The notes beneath the pieces were generated by a model. The model was not told the DNA's origin and searched no databases. It saw only the letters and a program-made list of their open reading frames with translations. 64,000 nt of DNA from Myxococcota bacterium (lineage in GTDB: Bacteria; Myxococcota_A; UBA796): positions 1 through 64,000 of the forward strand of contig JAQXDW010000112.1 of assembly GCA_029251165.1 (NCBI GenBank), given 5' to 3'. Below, in pieces: positions 52,183-61,557 of this stretch. The position numbers and the translations under genes are program-made. The first letter of the stretch is position 1. Every line of letters begins with the position of its first letter.

Positions 52183-53781
52183 GTGGCAATCATCCCGAAG
52201 GTCGACGGCAAGCGGGTCTACAAGAACTACAAGAAAGCCTCTGACGGTCCCTGGGACGTCATCGTCATCGGAACCGGCATCGGCGGGATGAGCTGCGCAT
52301 CTGCGCTGGCCCAGCATGGCCGCAAGGTCCTCCTCCTCGAGCGGCACTACATCCCGGGCGGCTTCACCCACATGTTCTCTCGCGAGGGCTTTGACTGGGA
52401 CGTCGGTGTACACGCGATGGGTGAGATGGCCCCCGGAGACCTGCCGGCTCGGATGCTCGACTGGCTCTCCGGGGGGCACGTCGAGATGCTCTCCCTGGGC
52501 GACCCCTATGACCGCTTCCGCTTCCACGACGGAGACGAGGTGGGCCTGCCTGGGTCCAGCGAGGCCTATGTGGCGATGCTCAAGGCCCGCTTTCCCGATC
52601 AGGGCGATCGAATTGATCGCTACATCAAGACGGTCAAGCGGGCAGCGATTTACTCTCGGGCCTTCTTTCTCTTCAAGAGTCTTCCACAGTGGATGGAGCG
52701 CATCGGCAACCGCTTTGTTCACCTCTTCTCGGACAACTACTGGGCGAAGACCACCGGCGAGGTATTCGACGGGCTGGGCATCCAGGGCAAGCTGCGCACC
52801 GTGCTCTCGCTGCACTGGGGCTACTACGGCTCGGTCCCTTCTGAGTCCAGCTTCACCATCCATGCCCTCACCCACGTTCACTTCTGGAGCGGCGGCTTCT
52901 ACCCCGCGAAGGGGGCTCGGGTGTTTGCCGAGGGGATGCTCAACCAGGTGATCGAGGCCGGCGGAGAGGTGCTGTGCAAGGCGGAGGTCTCTGGGCTCCT
53001 CATGGAAGGAGAGACCGCAGTCGGGGTGACCTTGGCAGACGGGACGGAGTTCCGTGCCCCCGTCGTCGTCTCCGCGGCCGGAGCCAAGACCACGGTCGGC
53101 GCGATCGTGCCGGAAGCCTACCGCCACACCGACTGGGGGAAGTCGATCCTCAGCGTCCCGGACTCCCCATCCTATATCTGCCTCAACCTCGGCTTCGAGG
53201 GAGACATTGAGACGGGTGGGGGCGCGAGTGCGAACCTGTGGCTGTTCAACACCTGGGACTCGGAGAAGCAGCTCTGGGATGTCGCCAACCCCGACGAGCA
53301 GCCCCACATCCTCTACGTCTCCTTTCCCTCGCTCAAGGATCCCCATCACGATCCCGGACCGAAGCTGCGGCAGACTGGTGAGTGCGTCACCTTTGTGCCC
53401 TGGGACCTGTTCAGCCGCTGGGAGGAGAGCCGTCGCCTGGACCGTCCAGAGGCGTACACAGCGATCAAAGAAGAGATCGAGGCGCGAATTCTCGCGGAGC
53501 TTCAGGAGCGGATTCCAGACGTCATGGACAAGCTGGTCTTCTCAGAGCTGTCCAGCCCGCTGACTGCGCAGCACTTCTGCAACGCCAGCCAGGGAGCCAT
53601 CTATGGCCTCCAGGCGAGCCCGCAGCGGTTCACCAATCCCCACCTTCGCTCCCGGACACCGATCAAGCGGTTCTACATGACTGGGGTAGACATTGCCTCG
53701 CTGGGCGTGGTCGGAGGCATGACCAGCGGGGTGCTGACCGCCGCCACGATCGATCCTCGGGTGTATCGCAAGCTCCTGTAG
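52183..53781 (+). CDS. FAD-dependent oxidoreductase, carotenoid desaturase / retinol saturase family
   Basis: A 532-residue flavoprotein of the CrtI/all-trans-retinol 13,14-reductase superfamily. The N-terminal dinucleotide site is 'DVIVIGTGIGGMSCASALAQHG', with the FAD-ribose acid at the following 'LLLERHYIPGG' (typical LEkhyiPGG). 'GVHAMGEM' is where the family HxxG motif sits. The C-terminal FAD motif is 'FYMTGVDIASLGVVGGMTSG'. Length is normal. The start is GTG 52183 with AGGAGG. No signal peptide is seen. It could reduce or desaturate an isoprenoid or a fatty-acid chain; no other carotenoid gene is in the window. Confidence 0.92.
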   Translation: MAIIPKVDGKRVYKNYKKASDGPWDVIVIGTGIGGMSCASALAQHGRKVLLLERHYIPGGFTHMFSREGFDWDVGVHAMGEMAPGDLPARMLDWLSGGHVEMLSLGDPYDRFRFHDGDEVGLPGSSEAYVAMLKARFPDQGDRIDRYIKTVKRAAIYSRAFFLFKSLPQWMERIGNRFVHLFSDNYWAKTTGEVFDGLGIQGKLRTVLSLHWGYYGSVPSESSFTIHALTHVHFWSGGFYPAKGARVFAEGMLNQVIEAGGEVLCKAEVSGLLMEGETAVGVTLADGTEFRAPVVVSAAGAKTTVGAIVPEAYRHTDWGKSILSVPDSPSYICLNLGFEGDIETGGGASANLWLFNTWDSEKQLWDVANPDEQPHILYVSFPSLKDPHHDPGPKLRQTGECVTFVPWDLFSRWEESRRLDRPEAYTAIKEEIEARILAELQERIPDVMDKLVFSELSSPLTAQHFCNASQGAIYGLQASPQRFTNPHLRSRTPIKRFYMTGVDIASLGVVGGMTSGVLTAATIDPRVYRKLL

Positions 53782-53834
53782 GTGGCCGTGGGTCCTGAGC
53801 TGCGGACCCTCGGCGCCGCAGCGGGAGCCTGGGC

Positions 53835-54371
53835 TCAGTGCCCGTGCCCGTGGTCATGATCACCGTCCTGGTGGTCTTCCTCGGCCTCTTCTGGGGCGTC
53901 CGCTGGTGCGATGGGGGCATCTCCCCAGGCGATCCGAGCGGTCTGGGGCTGCCCGTTGTGGGTCAGGCTGACCACTGCAACATAGCCGGAAGCCCCGGCC
54001 ACGCTGGCGGCACCGGACCAGCCTCCGCCGTCTGGAGTGAGCACGATGCGCTGCTCCTCACCGTCCGTTGGGGTGAGCACCACCCGGACCTCTCCCTCTG
54101 GTGCGACCGGTCCACCAGAGGCGTCAAACAGCGCGAGGATGAGGTGATCGGCGGTCGGTGTCAGTCGCAGGGTGTCCGCACCCAGCGTGGCCTCGAGCGG
54201 TGCTCCTGCTGCCGTTGGTGTCGCAGCGGGCGCATCGTGATCGCTGCCAGCGTGAGCTGTGGCGGGTTCCTCATGGGGCTCTGTGTGCCCGTGGCCGTGA
54301 GCATGGTCATCGTCGTGATTGTCACAGCCCGTTCCGAGGAGGAGGGCTGCGGCGAGGGTGGTCTTGTTCAT
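53835..54371 (-). CDS. His-rich lipoprotein of RND operon
   Basis: A 178-residue lipoprotein (signal ending LLGTGC, Cys16). The mature start 'DNHDDDHAHGHGH' and the C-terminus 'HQDGDHDHGHGH' are dense in His and Asp and should chelate divalent metal ions. The middle is a single beta-sandwich domain (VVLTPTDGEEQRIVL, GYVAVVSL). Asp at position +2 after the lipidated Cys would keep it at the inner membrane if the enterobacterial Lol rule applies. The gene is 56 bp past the RND pump gene on the same strand, the last of the operon. It may deliver or buffer metal for the pump. Confidence 0.85.
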   Translation of the reverse strand: MNKTTLAAALLLGTGCDNHDDDHAHGHGHTEPHEEPATAHAGSDHDAPAATPTAAGAPLEATLGADTLRLTPTADHLILALFDASGGPVAPEGEVRVVLTPTDGEEQRIVLTPDGGGWSGAASVAGASGYVAVVSLTHNGQPQTARIAWGDAPIAPADAPEEAEEDHQDGDHDHGHGH

Positions 54372-54427
54372 GGCGGGCTCCGTTGCGTGGGGCGATGCTG
54401 CGGTACGCGGTACAGTCTGCGGCCGGT

Positions 54428-57400
54428 CTATTGCGTGCGGTCCTGTGGAGGACTGCCGTATCGGACATAGAGTACCGGCAGGACCACGAGGACAAGGAGG
54501 GTGGAGGAGGCAAGGCCGCCGAGGATGACCGCAGCCATCGGAGCCTGGATCTCGTTGCCGGGCTCGTTGGCGGCCAGCGCGATGGGGGCAAGGGCCAGCG
54601 CAGTTCCCAGGGCCGTCATCAGCACCGGCACCAGTCGCTCCTCGCTGCCACGGCGCACAGCCTCAACAAGCTCAGCGCCCTCGCGGTGGATGAGGTGGTG
54701 GTAGTGGGTGACCAGCAAGATGCCGTTGCGGGTGGCGATGCCAAACAGGGTGATGAAGCCGACCAGCGAGGCCACTGACAGAACCCCGCCAGACAGCGAG
54801 ACGACCACCACCCCACCGATGAGGGCCAGCGGGAGGTTGACCATCACCAGGACCGCGTCCCGCCCCGAGCGCAGCACGCTCCACAGCAGCCCGGCGATCA
54901 CTGCGATCGCCACCAGCGACAGTCCAGAGATGGTGCGTGCTGCCCGCTCCGCGCTCTCCGCCTGTCCGCCGAGCTCCACATGCATGCCCTCGCCCAGCAC
55001 CGGCAGCGCCTGTCGGATGTCGGCGACCACGCTGGCGATGTCCCGTCCAGCGACGTTGGCCATCACCACGATCCGCCGCTTGGCGTTCTCGCGCTGGATG
55101 AGGTTCGGTCCCAGCGTTCGCTCGATGCTGGCGACCTGCGACAGTGCCACGAACCGCGTCCCGTCAGCATCGATCGGAGCACTGCGCAGGGCGCTGAGAT
55201 CGGCGCGGTAGCGGTCGGGATAGCGCACCACGAGGTCATGGGCGCGTCCGTCTTGCCACCACTGCCCGACCGGGTGCCCCATCATCGCCGTCTCGACCCA
55301 CTCCGCGACTGCGCCTGGAGTCAGGCCAAGCAGAGAGAGTGGACGGTAGCGGGGCTTGATGAGCACCTGCGGCACCTCGGTCTGCTGCTCCATCGACAGA
55401 TCCACGAGCCCGGGAACGCTGGAGATGGCTCCCTGGACCTGCCGAGCGGCCTGGCGCAGCTCGCCGAGATCGGTGCCGAAGATCTTGATCGCCAGGGCGG
55501 TCTTGACCCCGGAGAGCATGTGCTCGATGCGGTGTCCGATTGGCTGCCCCACGCTGACGACCAGGCCGGGAACGGACGCTGCCTGGCGGAGTGCTGCGGC
55601 CGCGTCGGAGGCGTCCACATCCGCCGCGATGGTGATCTCCAGCTCGCTGAATTGAACATCCTGGATGTGCTCATCGCGCTCCGCCCGACCGGTCCGACGG
55701 ACCACTGCCTCGACCTCTGGAAGCGCGACGACACGTCTCTCCAGGCGCTGCACCATCGCATCGGACTCCGACAGGGGGGTGCCCGGTGCGGTGGCAGCGG
55801 TCAGGGTGAAGGCCCCCTCGTTGAACGCCGGGAGGAAGGAACGCCCGAAGGAGGCCAGCCCGATGCCCGCCACCAGAGCTCCGACCAGCGCGGTCAGCAG
55901 CACCGCTCGGGGGGCTGCCAGCGCCCACGTCAGCACGATCCGATAGCGGGCCCGGAGGGTTCGGCTGACCCAGGAGTCTGCGGCCTCGGTCTCTGGCTGA
56001 ACATCGGCGAGCAGCAGGCTGCACAGCACAGGCGTGATCGTGACCGCGACCAGCAGCGAGGCGATCAGGCTCGCGACATAGGCCATGCCCAGCGGGGCGA
56101 GCAGTCGGCCCTCCAGACCAGAGAAGAGAAACAGCGGAAGGAAGACCACCACGATGATCGCGGTGGCATAGACGATCGAGCTGCGGATCTCCGTAGAAGC
56201 CTCGAACACGGTCTCTCTCACCGATGCACGCCCGGCCTCGGGCATCCCTGCGCGCAGTCGGAGCCGCCGGTAGACATTCTCCACGTCGATGATCGCATCA
56301 TCGACCAGCGCACCGATGGCGATCGCGAGGCCGCCCAGCGTCATGGTGTTGAAGCCTGTGCCCATCGCAGCCAGCGTCAGCACGCCGGCCAGCAGGGACA
56401 GCGGCAGGGCGAGCAGCGAGATGAGCGTGGTTCGCCAGTTCGCCAGGAACGCGGTCAGCAGGATGCTGACCAGCACCGCGCTCTCGAGGAGGTGCCGCTG
56501 GACATTGCCGATCGCTGTCTCGATGAACCGAGCCTGACGAAAGCCGGCCCGGTGCAGGGTCATTCCGGCGGGCAGGGCGCGCTCGACGTCATCCAGGGCG
56601 ACATCGATCTCTTCGGTGAGATCGAGGGTGTTGGCCTCTGGCTGCTTCTGCACAGAGAGCACCACCGCTGGCTGGCCGTCCACTGCTGCGGTTCCCCGTG
56701 CCAGCGCAGCACCGATCTGTATGCGCGCGACCTGCGAGAGCAGCACCGGCGTGTCGTCGACCCGACCGACCACGCTCAGCCCGAGCTCTTCGAGGCTCTC
56801 GGCCCGGCCGATGCCGCGGATGAGGTACTCGCTGTGGCCGCTCTCCAGGAAGCCGCCCGGTGCGTTCTTGCTGGCTCCCTCTAAGGCCTCAAGGATCTGC
56901 TGGTGTCCGATGCCCACCACCGCCATCGCGGCCGGATCGAGCACGACCTGAACCTGCCGAAGCTGTCCACCGATCGGAGTGACCTGGGCGATGCCGGGGA
57001 TGCCAAGCAGCCTTCGGCGCAGCTCCCACTCTGCGAAGTCGCGCACATCCATGGGATCAGTGCCGTCCTCGCCGGACAGCCCGAGGAACAAGATGGTGCC
57101 CATGATCGAGGACATCGGTGCCAGCACCGGGGCCTGCGCATCCGGCGGCAGGGAAGCGGCCGCGAGCTGGAGGCGCTCGTTGACGCGCTGGCGAGCGCGA
57201 TACGGATCCGTGTCCCACTCAAACTCGGCCCACACCACGGAGATGCCGATACCGGATGAGGATCGCAGCCGGCGCAGCCCTGGGGTGCCGTTGAGGGCGG
57301 TCTCCAGCGGAATGGTCACCAGTGTCTCGACCTCGTCTGGCGCCATGCCGTGGGCCTCGGTGAGCAGCGTGACCGTGGGGGCGTTGACGTCGGGGAGGAC

Positions 57401-57511
57401 ATCGATCGGCAGCTGGGTCGCGGTCCAGCCTCCCCACACCACAAGCAGCGCTGCCAGGGCGAGCACCACGCCACGGTTGGTCAGCGACCAGCGGATGAGT
57501 TGATTCCACAT
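54428..57511 (-). CDS. RND metal/multidrug efflux pump (HME-like, CzcA/CusA type)
   Basis: A 1027-residue RND transporter with 12 expected membrane helices: a leader helix at about 10-30, six spanning the middle, and six near the end. The TM4 region 'GALVDDAIIDVENVYRR' contains the acidic pair needed for proton transfer and places it near the heavy-metal exporter branch (HME) rather than HAE1, though the exact motif differs from CusA and CzcA. 'LPIDVLPDVNAPTVTLLTEA' at the start is characteristic of HME pumps. The start codon is 2 bp after the adaptor stop. With two His-rich partners, a divalent or monovalent metal substrate is likely. No outer-membrane factor gene is seen nearby. Confidence 0.93.
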   Translation of the reverse strand: MWNQLIRWSLTNRGVVLALAALLVVWGGWTATQLPIDVLPDVNAPTVTLLTEAHGMAPDEVETLVTIPLETALNGTPGLRRLRSSSGIGISVVWAEFEWDTDPYRARQRVNERLQLAAASLPPDAQAPVLAPMSSIMGTILFLGLSGEDGTDPMDVRDFAEWELRRRLLGIPGIAQVTPIGGQLRQVQVVLDPAAMAVVGIGHQQILEALEGASKNAPGGFLESGHSEYLIRGIGRAESLEELGLSVVGRVDDTPVLLSQVARIQIGAALARGTAAVDGQPAVVLSVQKQPEANTLDLTEEIDVALDDVERALPAGMTLHRAGFRQARFIETAIGNVQRHLLESAVLVSILLTAFLANWRTTLISLLALPLSLLAGVLTLAAMGTGFNTMTLGGLAIAIGALVDDAIIDVENVYRRLRLRAGMPEAGRASVRETVFEASTEIRSSIVYATAIIVVVFLPLFLFSGLEGRLLAPLGMAYVASLIASLLVAVTITPVLCSLLLADVQPETEAADSWVSRTLRARYRIVLTWALAAPRAVLLTALVGALVAGIGLASFGRSFLPAFNEGAFTLTAATAPGTPLSESDAMVQRLERRVVALPEVEAVVRRTGRAERDEHIQDVQFSELEITIAADVDASDAAAALRQAASVPGLVVSVGQPIGHRIEHMLSGVKTALAIKIFGTDLGELRQAARQVQGAISSVPGLVDLSMEQQTEVPQVLIKPRYRPLSLLGLTPGAVAEWVETAMMGHPVGQWWQDGRAHDLVVRYPDRYRADLSALRSAPIDADGTRFVALSQVASIERTLGPNLIQRENAKRRIVVMANVAGRDIASVVADIRQALPVLGEGMHVELGGQAESAERAARTISGLSLVAIAVIAGLLWSVLRSGRDAVLVMVNLPLALIGGVVVVSLSGGVLSVASLVGFITLFGIATRNGILLVTHYHHLIHREGAELVEAVRRGSEERLVPVLMTALGTALALAPIALAANEPGNEIQAPMAAVILGGLASSTLLVLVVLPVLYVRYGSPPQDRTQ

Positions 57512-57513
57512 GA

Positions 57514-59040
57514 TCAGTGCCTGTGTGACTCAAGGGCGCCAGACAGCGAGGCGACATGAACATCAAAGCCGCCCTCCACCACCACCATCTCCCCAGCCGC
57601 GAGCCCGGAGAGCACGGCGACATGAGTGGCATCTGCTGGTCCGAGGGTGAGCGTCCGGCGGGTGAAGGACTCGCCGGTCTTCTGCACAAAGGCCACGTCC
57701 TGACCGTTGATCTCGACCACAGCACTGAGCGGCACCGCCAGGATGGGCTCGACCTCTCCGACCCCGATGGACAGCGACACCAGATCACCGGGACTCAGAC
57801 CGGAATCCGCCTCCACCAGGACCGCGACCGGCGCAGAGAGTGTGCGCGCATCGAACACGAGGTGCTCGGTGAGCAGGCGACCACCGCTGGCCAGCAGATC
57901 GCGGGGAGCAGCCCAGTCGCCTCGGTGGACGGTGAGGCTGACGAGCGGCGTGAGCTGAGTGCGGTCACGCGACTGGACATGGCCCGCGATCAGCACCCCT
58001 CCACCGGACGAGACGCTGACCAGCGGTGTGCCTGCGGTGATGGACTCACCATGTGTGGCCCCGACGGTGACGATCATGCCGTCAGCAGGGGCGCGTATCG
58101 ACACGGCTCCCGTGCTGCGGGTCAGCGCAGCGAGTTGGCTCTGAGCAGCGGAGATGCGTGCCTCGGATCGGTCCATGGCAGCGGCGACTTCATCCCGCTG
58201 CTGTGGTGAGGCCAGCGCCTCTTCAGAGGGCTGCGCTGTGCGGCGGAGATCGGCACGGGCCTGCGCGCGCTCAACACGAGCGGTCGCCAGGTCGGCCTGG
58301 AGCTGCGCCCAGTGCTGTGCGGCCCGGGCCGGAACGATGGTGGCCAGGTGCTCTCCGCGCGTCACCGTGCGGCCAACCACCGGCAGTGCATCAGACCAGG
58401 CCAGCAGCCCCTCTGCTGGTGCAGCGACCACTGTGGTGGTTCCGGGGGCTGGCTGGACCATCGCGGCAGCGGTCAGCGTCGGGGCGAGCGGGCGAGCGGT
58501 GGTCGGTGCGATCTGGAAGGGGACCTGCCACTGGCTCTCTTTGCGGAAGGTGATCTCTCCCTCAGCGGCTCCGTCGTGGCTGTGCGGGACGCCGTCGCCG
58601 ACGATGACTGTCCCGGCGTCCCACTCTGTGCGTCCGTCGCTGTCGTCGTAGCGAAACAGGAGCCGGTACGCGCCAGGCTTCTGTGGTGCCATCGCCTGCT
58701 TGGCGAAGAGACCGGGGCGCGCAACCGCTTCGTCGGTGTGTGCCTCGACGTCGAAGCCATCCTGTGCAAACCGGATGTTCAGCACACCGGAGGTCGCTGC
58801 GTGGTTGTCGGCCAGCCGCGTGACGTGGGCGCGGTAGGAGAAGGGGTGACCGGCGACGGGGGCATCCAGCGCGACGAACAGCTCATGTCGGTCACTCCAG
58901 CGGGTGATCGCGATGGACCCCCCTTCATGAGCCGAGCCGTGGCTGTCGCTGCCGTGGGCGTGCCCACCGTGGGCGTGACCGTGGTCCCCTGCGGGCTGTG
59001 CGCAGGCACCCAGGACTGTGAGGAACAAGGTCGCACTCAT
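57514..59040 (-). CDS. RND periplasmic adaptor (membrane-fusion) lipoprotein with His-rich N-terminus
   Basis: A 508-residue HlyD/CusB-like adaptor. A lipobox signal (VLGAC) is followed directly by a His-rich stretch (HGHAHGGHAHGSDSHG) suited to metal binding. After an extra beta-sandwich (about 45-165), the adaptor core has the lipoyl halves (LLAWSDALPVVGRTVTRGEH and IRAPADGMIVTVGATHGESI), an alpha-hairpin between them (ARVERAQARADL, MDRSEARISAAQSQLAAL) and a beta-barrel/MPD at the end. The gene overlaps the upstream unknown gene by four bases (ATGA) and is followed 2 bp later by the pump gene. Together they form the periplasmic and inner-membrane parts of a tripartite efflux system. Confidence 0.93.
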   Translation of the reverse strand: MSATLFLTVLGACAQPAGDHGHAHGGHAHGSDSHGSAHEGGSIAITRWSDRHELFVALDAPVAGHPFSYRAHVTRLADNHAATSGVLNIRFAQDGFDVEAHTDEAVARPGLFAKQAMAPQKPGAYRLLFRYDDSDGRTEWDAGTVIVGDGVPHSHDGAAEGEITFRKESQWQVPFQIAPTTARPLAPTLTAAAMVQPAPGTTTVVAAPAEGLLAWSDALPVVGRTVTRGEHLATIVPARAAQHWAQLQADLATARVERAQARADLRRTAQPSEEALASPQQRDEVAAAMDRSEARISAAQSQLAALTRSTGAVSIRAPADGMIVTVGATHGESITAGTPLVSVSSGGGVLIAGHVQSRDRTQLTPLVSLTVHRGDWAAPRDLLASGGRLLTEHLVFDARTLSAPVAVLVEADSGLSPGDLVSLSIGVGEVEPILAVPLSAVVEINGQDVAFVQKTGESFTRRTLTLGPADATHVAVLSGLAAGEMVVVEGGFDVHVASLSGALESHRH

Positions 59041-59411
59041 TGCGTCATCTCCTCAAGGGGGGCTTGATGCTCGTGGGCTTCGAGGTGGCTGACGGCGCCC
59101 TCCAGCGCCGGCTGTGTGCGCCGATTGTGAGCCTCGACCATGACGGCTGCGATCCGTGCACCCCCCAGCGCGACTGTGCTGTGGAGACGCTCGCCGATGT
59201 CCGCTGCTGCTGTCAGGTGGCACGACCGGTCGACCTCCCAGGTTCGGTTGGTGCTGGCGGGAGCTACCGGGTGGGTGAGGTCACGAGCGCGGAGCGACGC
59301 CTCGGCCCCGGTGTCCGCTTCGAGCGACACGCCGGCGAAGCGCAGGCCGTCATCAGACCAGCGGAGGGCCGGTGCGGGGTGGGCTGGGAGACGGAACGGC
59401 AACGTCGACAT
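59037..59411 (-). CDS. Unknown 124-residue protein leading the RND operon
   Basis: A short cytoplasmic protein (MSTLPFRLPAHPAPALRW...) with no recognised family. Its stop overlaps the adaptor start by four bases (ATGA), which argues that the frame is translated. Composition is similar to the neighbours (rich in Ala, Thr, His). It could be a small regulator or accessory protein. The coupling is the main support, as no domain is seen. Confidence 0.6.
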   Translation of the reverse strand: MSTLPFRLPAHPAPALRWSDDGLRFAGVSLEADTGAEASLRARDLTHPVAPASTNRTWEVDRSCHLTAAADIGERLHSTVALGGARIAAVMVEAHNRRTQPALEGAVSHLEAHEHQAPLEEMTQ

Positions 59412-59811
59412 CCTCGGGCTCCTGCAAGGAGGGGTTCACCAGGTGCCCACTCTAATGGTACCGCCCGAGATGCTGTGCTCGGGCTGCCTGCCTGCGCCGA
59501 AGGAGCACCACGAGCGCCTCCGGGGCCGCCGATGTCGGTGTCTGTGCAGGGGAGGATGCGAATGATGGAGCGCCATCGGGGACGGCTTGGCTCCAGGTGT
59601 CCCCCCGTCTGAGGACGGGGGCGAGGTGGGAAGTTGTCGGCGCGCAGCAGGGCATCCACGACACACATCCGGTTTTCGACTGGAACAGACCGTCAGCATT
59701 CTCAGTGGGGGCAGGAGCAGCCATCATGGGCTCCTGGCCATCCGCCACCGCATGCTGGGCCACCCCAGACTCAGAGAGGCGACCGGTCGCGCGCCTCGGG
59801 GAGCGGAGCCC
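59412..59811. other. Intergenic region upstream of RND operon
   Basis: About 400 bp between the hybrid kinase stop and the operon start. Several overlapping open frames exist in different frames, none with a ribosome site or a domain. A promoter for the RND operon is expected here but not identified. Confidence 0.4.
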
Positions 59812-61557
59812 TCAGGCTTGAGCGCGGGTCGGCTCCGGGAAGAACGCTGTGAGGGCATCAGCCAGCTCGCGGGGCTTCAGCGGCTTGGTCAGGTAGGTGT
59901 TCATCCCCGCGGCCAGGCTGCTCTGCCGGACCTCCTGGATGGCATGGGCCGACAGGCCGATAATCGGCATACGGCTTTCGTAGTTTTTGCTGGCTCGGAT
60001 CTCTCTCGCTGCGGTGATGCCGTCCATCTTTGGCATCTCGACATCGAGGATCAGGATGTCGTAGGGCGAATTGCACTTCAGCATCTCGAGCGCCTCGTGA
60101 CCGTTTTGGGCGATCTCGATGTCCTCGATACCGAAGCGCTCGAGGGTGTAGCAGATGACGCGCTGGTTCACGATGTTGTCTTCAGCCAGGAGGACCCGAA
60201 GCCCCGGGAACTGTCGGGTCTCCACAGGCTCGGGCTCTGCCGTCGGAGACGCCGCCGGAAGCGGAAGACGGAACCAGAAGGTGCTGCCCTGGCCGGGCGT
60301 GCTGCGGACCCCGATCTCTCCTCCCATCGTCTTCAGCAGCGAGCGACTGATGGTCAGCCCGAGCCCAGTGCCGCCGTGCTCGCGCGTGATGCGGACATCG
60401 GCCTGGGTGAAGCGGTCGAAGATCGCGTCGAGGCGTGAAGGCGGGATGCCAATGCCGGTGTCCGTCACTGACACCCGGAGGATGTTCGTCGACTCATCCT
60501 CCGGCTCAGTGTGGATGTGAACGGAGCCAGACTCCGTGAACTTGAGGGCGTTCGAGAGGAGGTTGTTGAGCACCTGCTGGACCCGACGGGCGTTGCCGAA
60601 CTGAAAGCGGTCGACGGTGTCATCGATGTGCGATGTCAGCTCGAGGGCCTTGCTGTTGGCGCTGGGGGTGTGGAGTTCGATGGACTGCTCGATCACCTTC
60701 CGCAGCGAGAACGCCTCCATGGCGACGGGACTCCGGCCGGATTCCAGCCTGGAGAGGTCGAGGACATCGTTGAGGGTGCCCATCAGCAGCCCTGCCGATT
60801 GGCGGAGAGTGCCGAGCATCTGGCGCTGCTTTGGGTTCAGCGTAGACTGATCGAGCACGTTGGCCATGCCGATGACCCCGTTCAGCGGAGTCCGGATCTC
60901 ATGGCTCATGTTGGCGAGGAAGGCATCCTTGGCGAGGCTCGCAGCCTGCGCCTCGTGCGTCCGAATGGCGAGCGCGTTGTTGCTCTCCTCCAAGCGCATC
61001 AGCGTGCCCTCAAGGTGCTTCTCGTAGAGTCTCCGATGCATGTCGCTGACCGCGAGCATTCCTGTGACAAAGATGATGCAGGCGATAACGGTGATCGTCT
61101 CGCTGAGGGGGTCGAGCGTAGTGGCGGTGATCATGCCGTGGCTGTGCATGTAGTGGATGCCGAACAGCTCACTGATGATCACAAGCACGCTGAACATCGC
61201 GAGGCGATTGCCGCCCAGCAAGGAAGCCAGCAGTGTCGGTGCGATGGCCCAGACGATCGCTGTGCTCTCCAGGCCGCCCATGCCCACGACCCGCACTGGG
61301 AAAATGGCCAGTCCTGCGATGATGTAGTAGCCGACCATCGGCTTCAGCCAGCCTGTCCATCGGAACTGGATGGGAAGGATGGTGGCAAGGACCGAGCAGA
61401 CCAAGACGGTCATCAGGGTTGCGTTTGGAGACTCGCCCATGATCAGCCGCACCATGCAGACCAGGAGGAGGAGGGGGCCAATCAGCAGCCCAAAAGTCAC
61501 CGCAAAGCGGCTGCGCTGAATGGAGGGATGGGGGCGGCCGGACTGCAGCCGCAGCAT
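59812..61557 (-). CDS. Hybrid sensor histidine kinase / response regulator
   Basis: A roughly 581-residue membrane sensor. About six hydrophobic helices occupy residues 15-170 (for example FAVTFGLLIGPLLLLVC and ETITVIACIIFVTGML). A coiled coil leads to the HisKA domain with the phosphorylated His in 'NMSHEIRTPLNG'. The ATPase domain has the N box 'NLLSNALKF', G1 'DTGIGIP' and G2 'GGTGLGL'. A receiver domain follows with the acidic pair 'LLAEDN', phospho-acceptor Asp in 'LILDVEMPKMDG', Thr/Ser in 'IGLSAH' and Lys in 'TKPLKP'. There is no Hpt domain, so a separate phosphotransfer partner would be needed. The start at 61557 (MLRLQSG) was chosen because the upstream frame (to 61734) is Cys/Ser-rich and unlike a protein. 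No DNA-binding output is attached. Confidence 0.9.
   Translation of the reverse strand: MLRLQSGRPHPSIQRSRFAVTFGLLIGPLLLLVCMVRLIMGESPNATLMTVLVCSVLATILPIQFRWTGWLKPMVGYYIIAGLAIFPVRVVGMGGLESTAIVWAIAPTLLASLLGGNRLAMFSVLVIISELFGIHYMHSHGMITATTLDPLSETITVIACIIFVTGMLAVSDMHRRLYEKHLEGTLMRLEESNNALAIRTHEAQAASLAKDAFLANMSHEIRTPLNGVIGMANVLDQSTLNPKQRQMLGTLRQSAGLLMGTLNDVLDLSRLESGRSPVAMEAFSLRKVIEQSIELHTPSANSKALELTSHIDDTVDRFQFGNARRVQQVLNNLLSNALKFTESGSVHIHTEPEDESTNILRVSVTDTGIGIPPSRLDAIFDRFTQADVRITREHGGTGLGLTISRSLLKTMGGEIGVRSTPGQGSTFWFRLPLPAASPTAEPEPVETRQFPGLRVLLAEDNIVNQRVICYTLERFGIEDIEIAQNGHEALEMLKCNSPYDILILDVEMPKMDGITAAREIRASKNYESRMPIIGLSAHAIQEVRQSSLAAGMNTYLTKPLKPRELADALTAFFPEPTRAQA

Noticed and set aside
54980..56884. 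Long plus-strand open frame opposite the RND pump gene
   Set aside because: The RND pump is clear on the minus strand; the plus frame is rich in His, Gln and Arg as expected from antisense.
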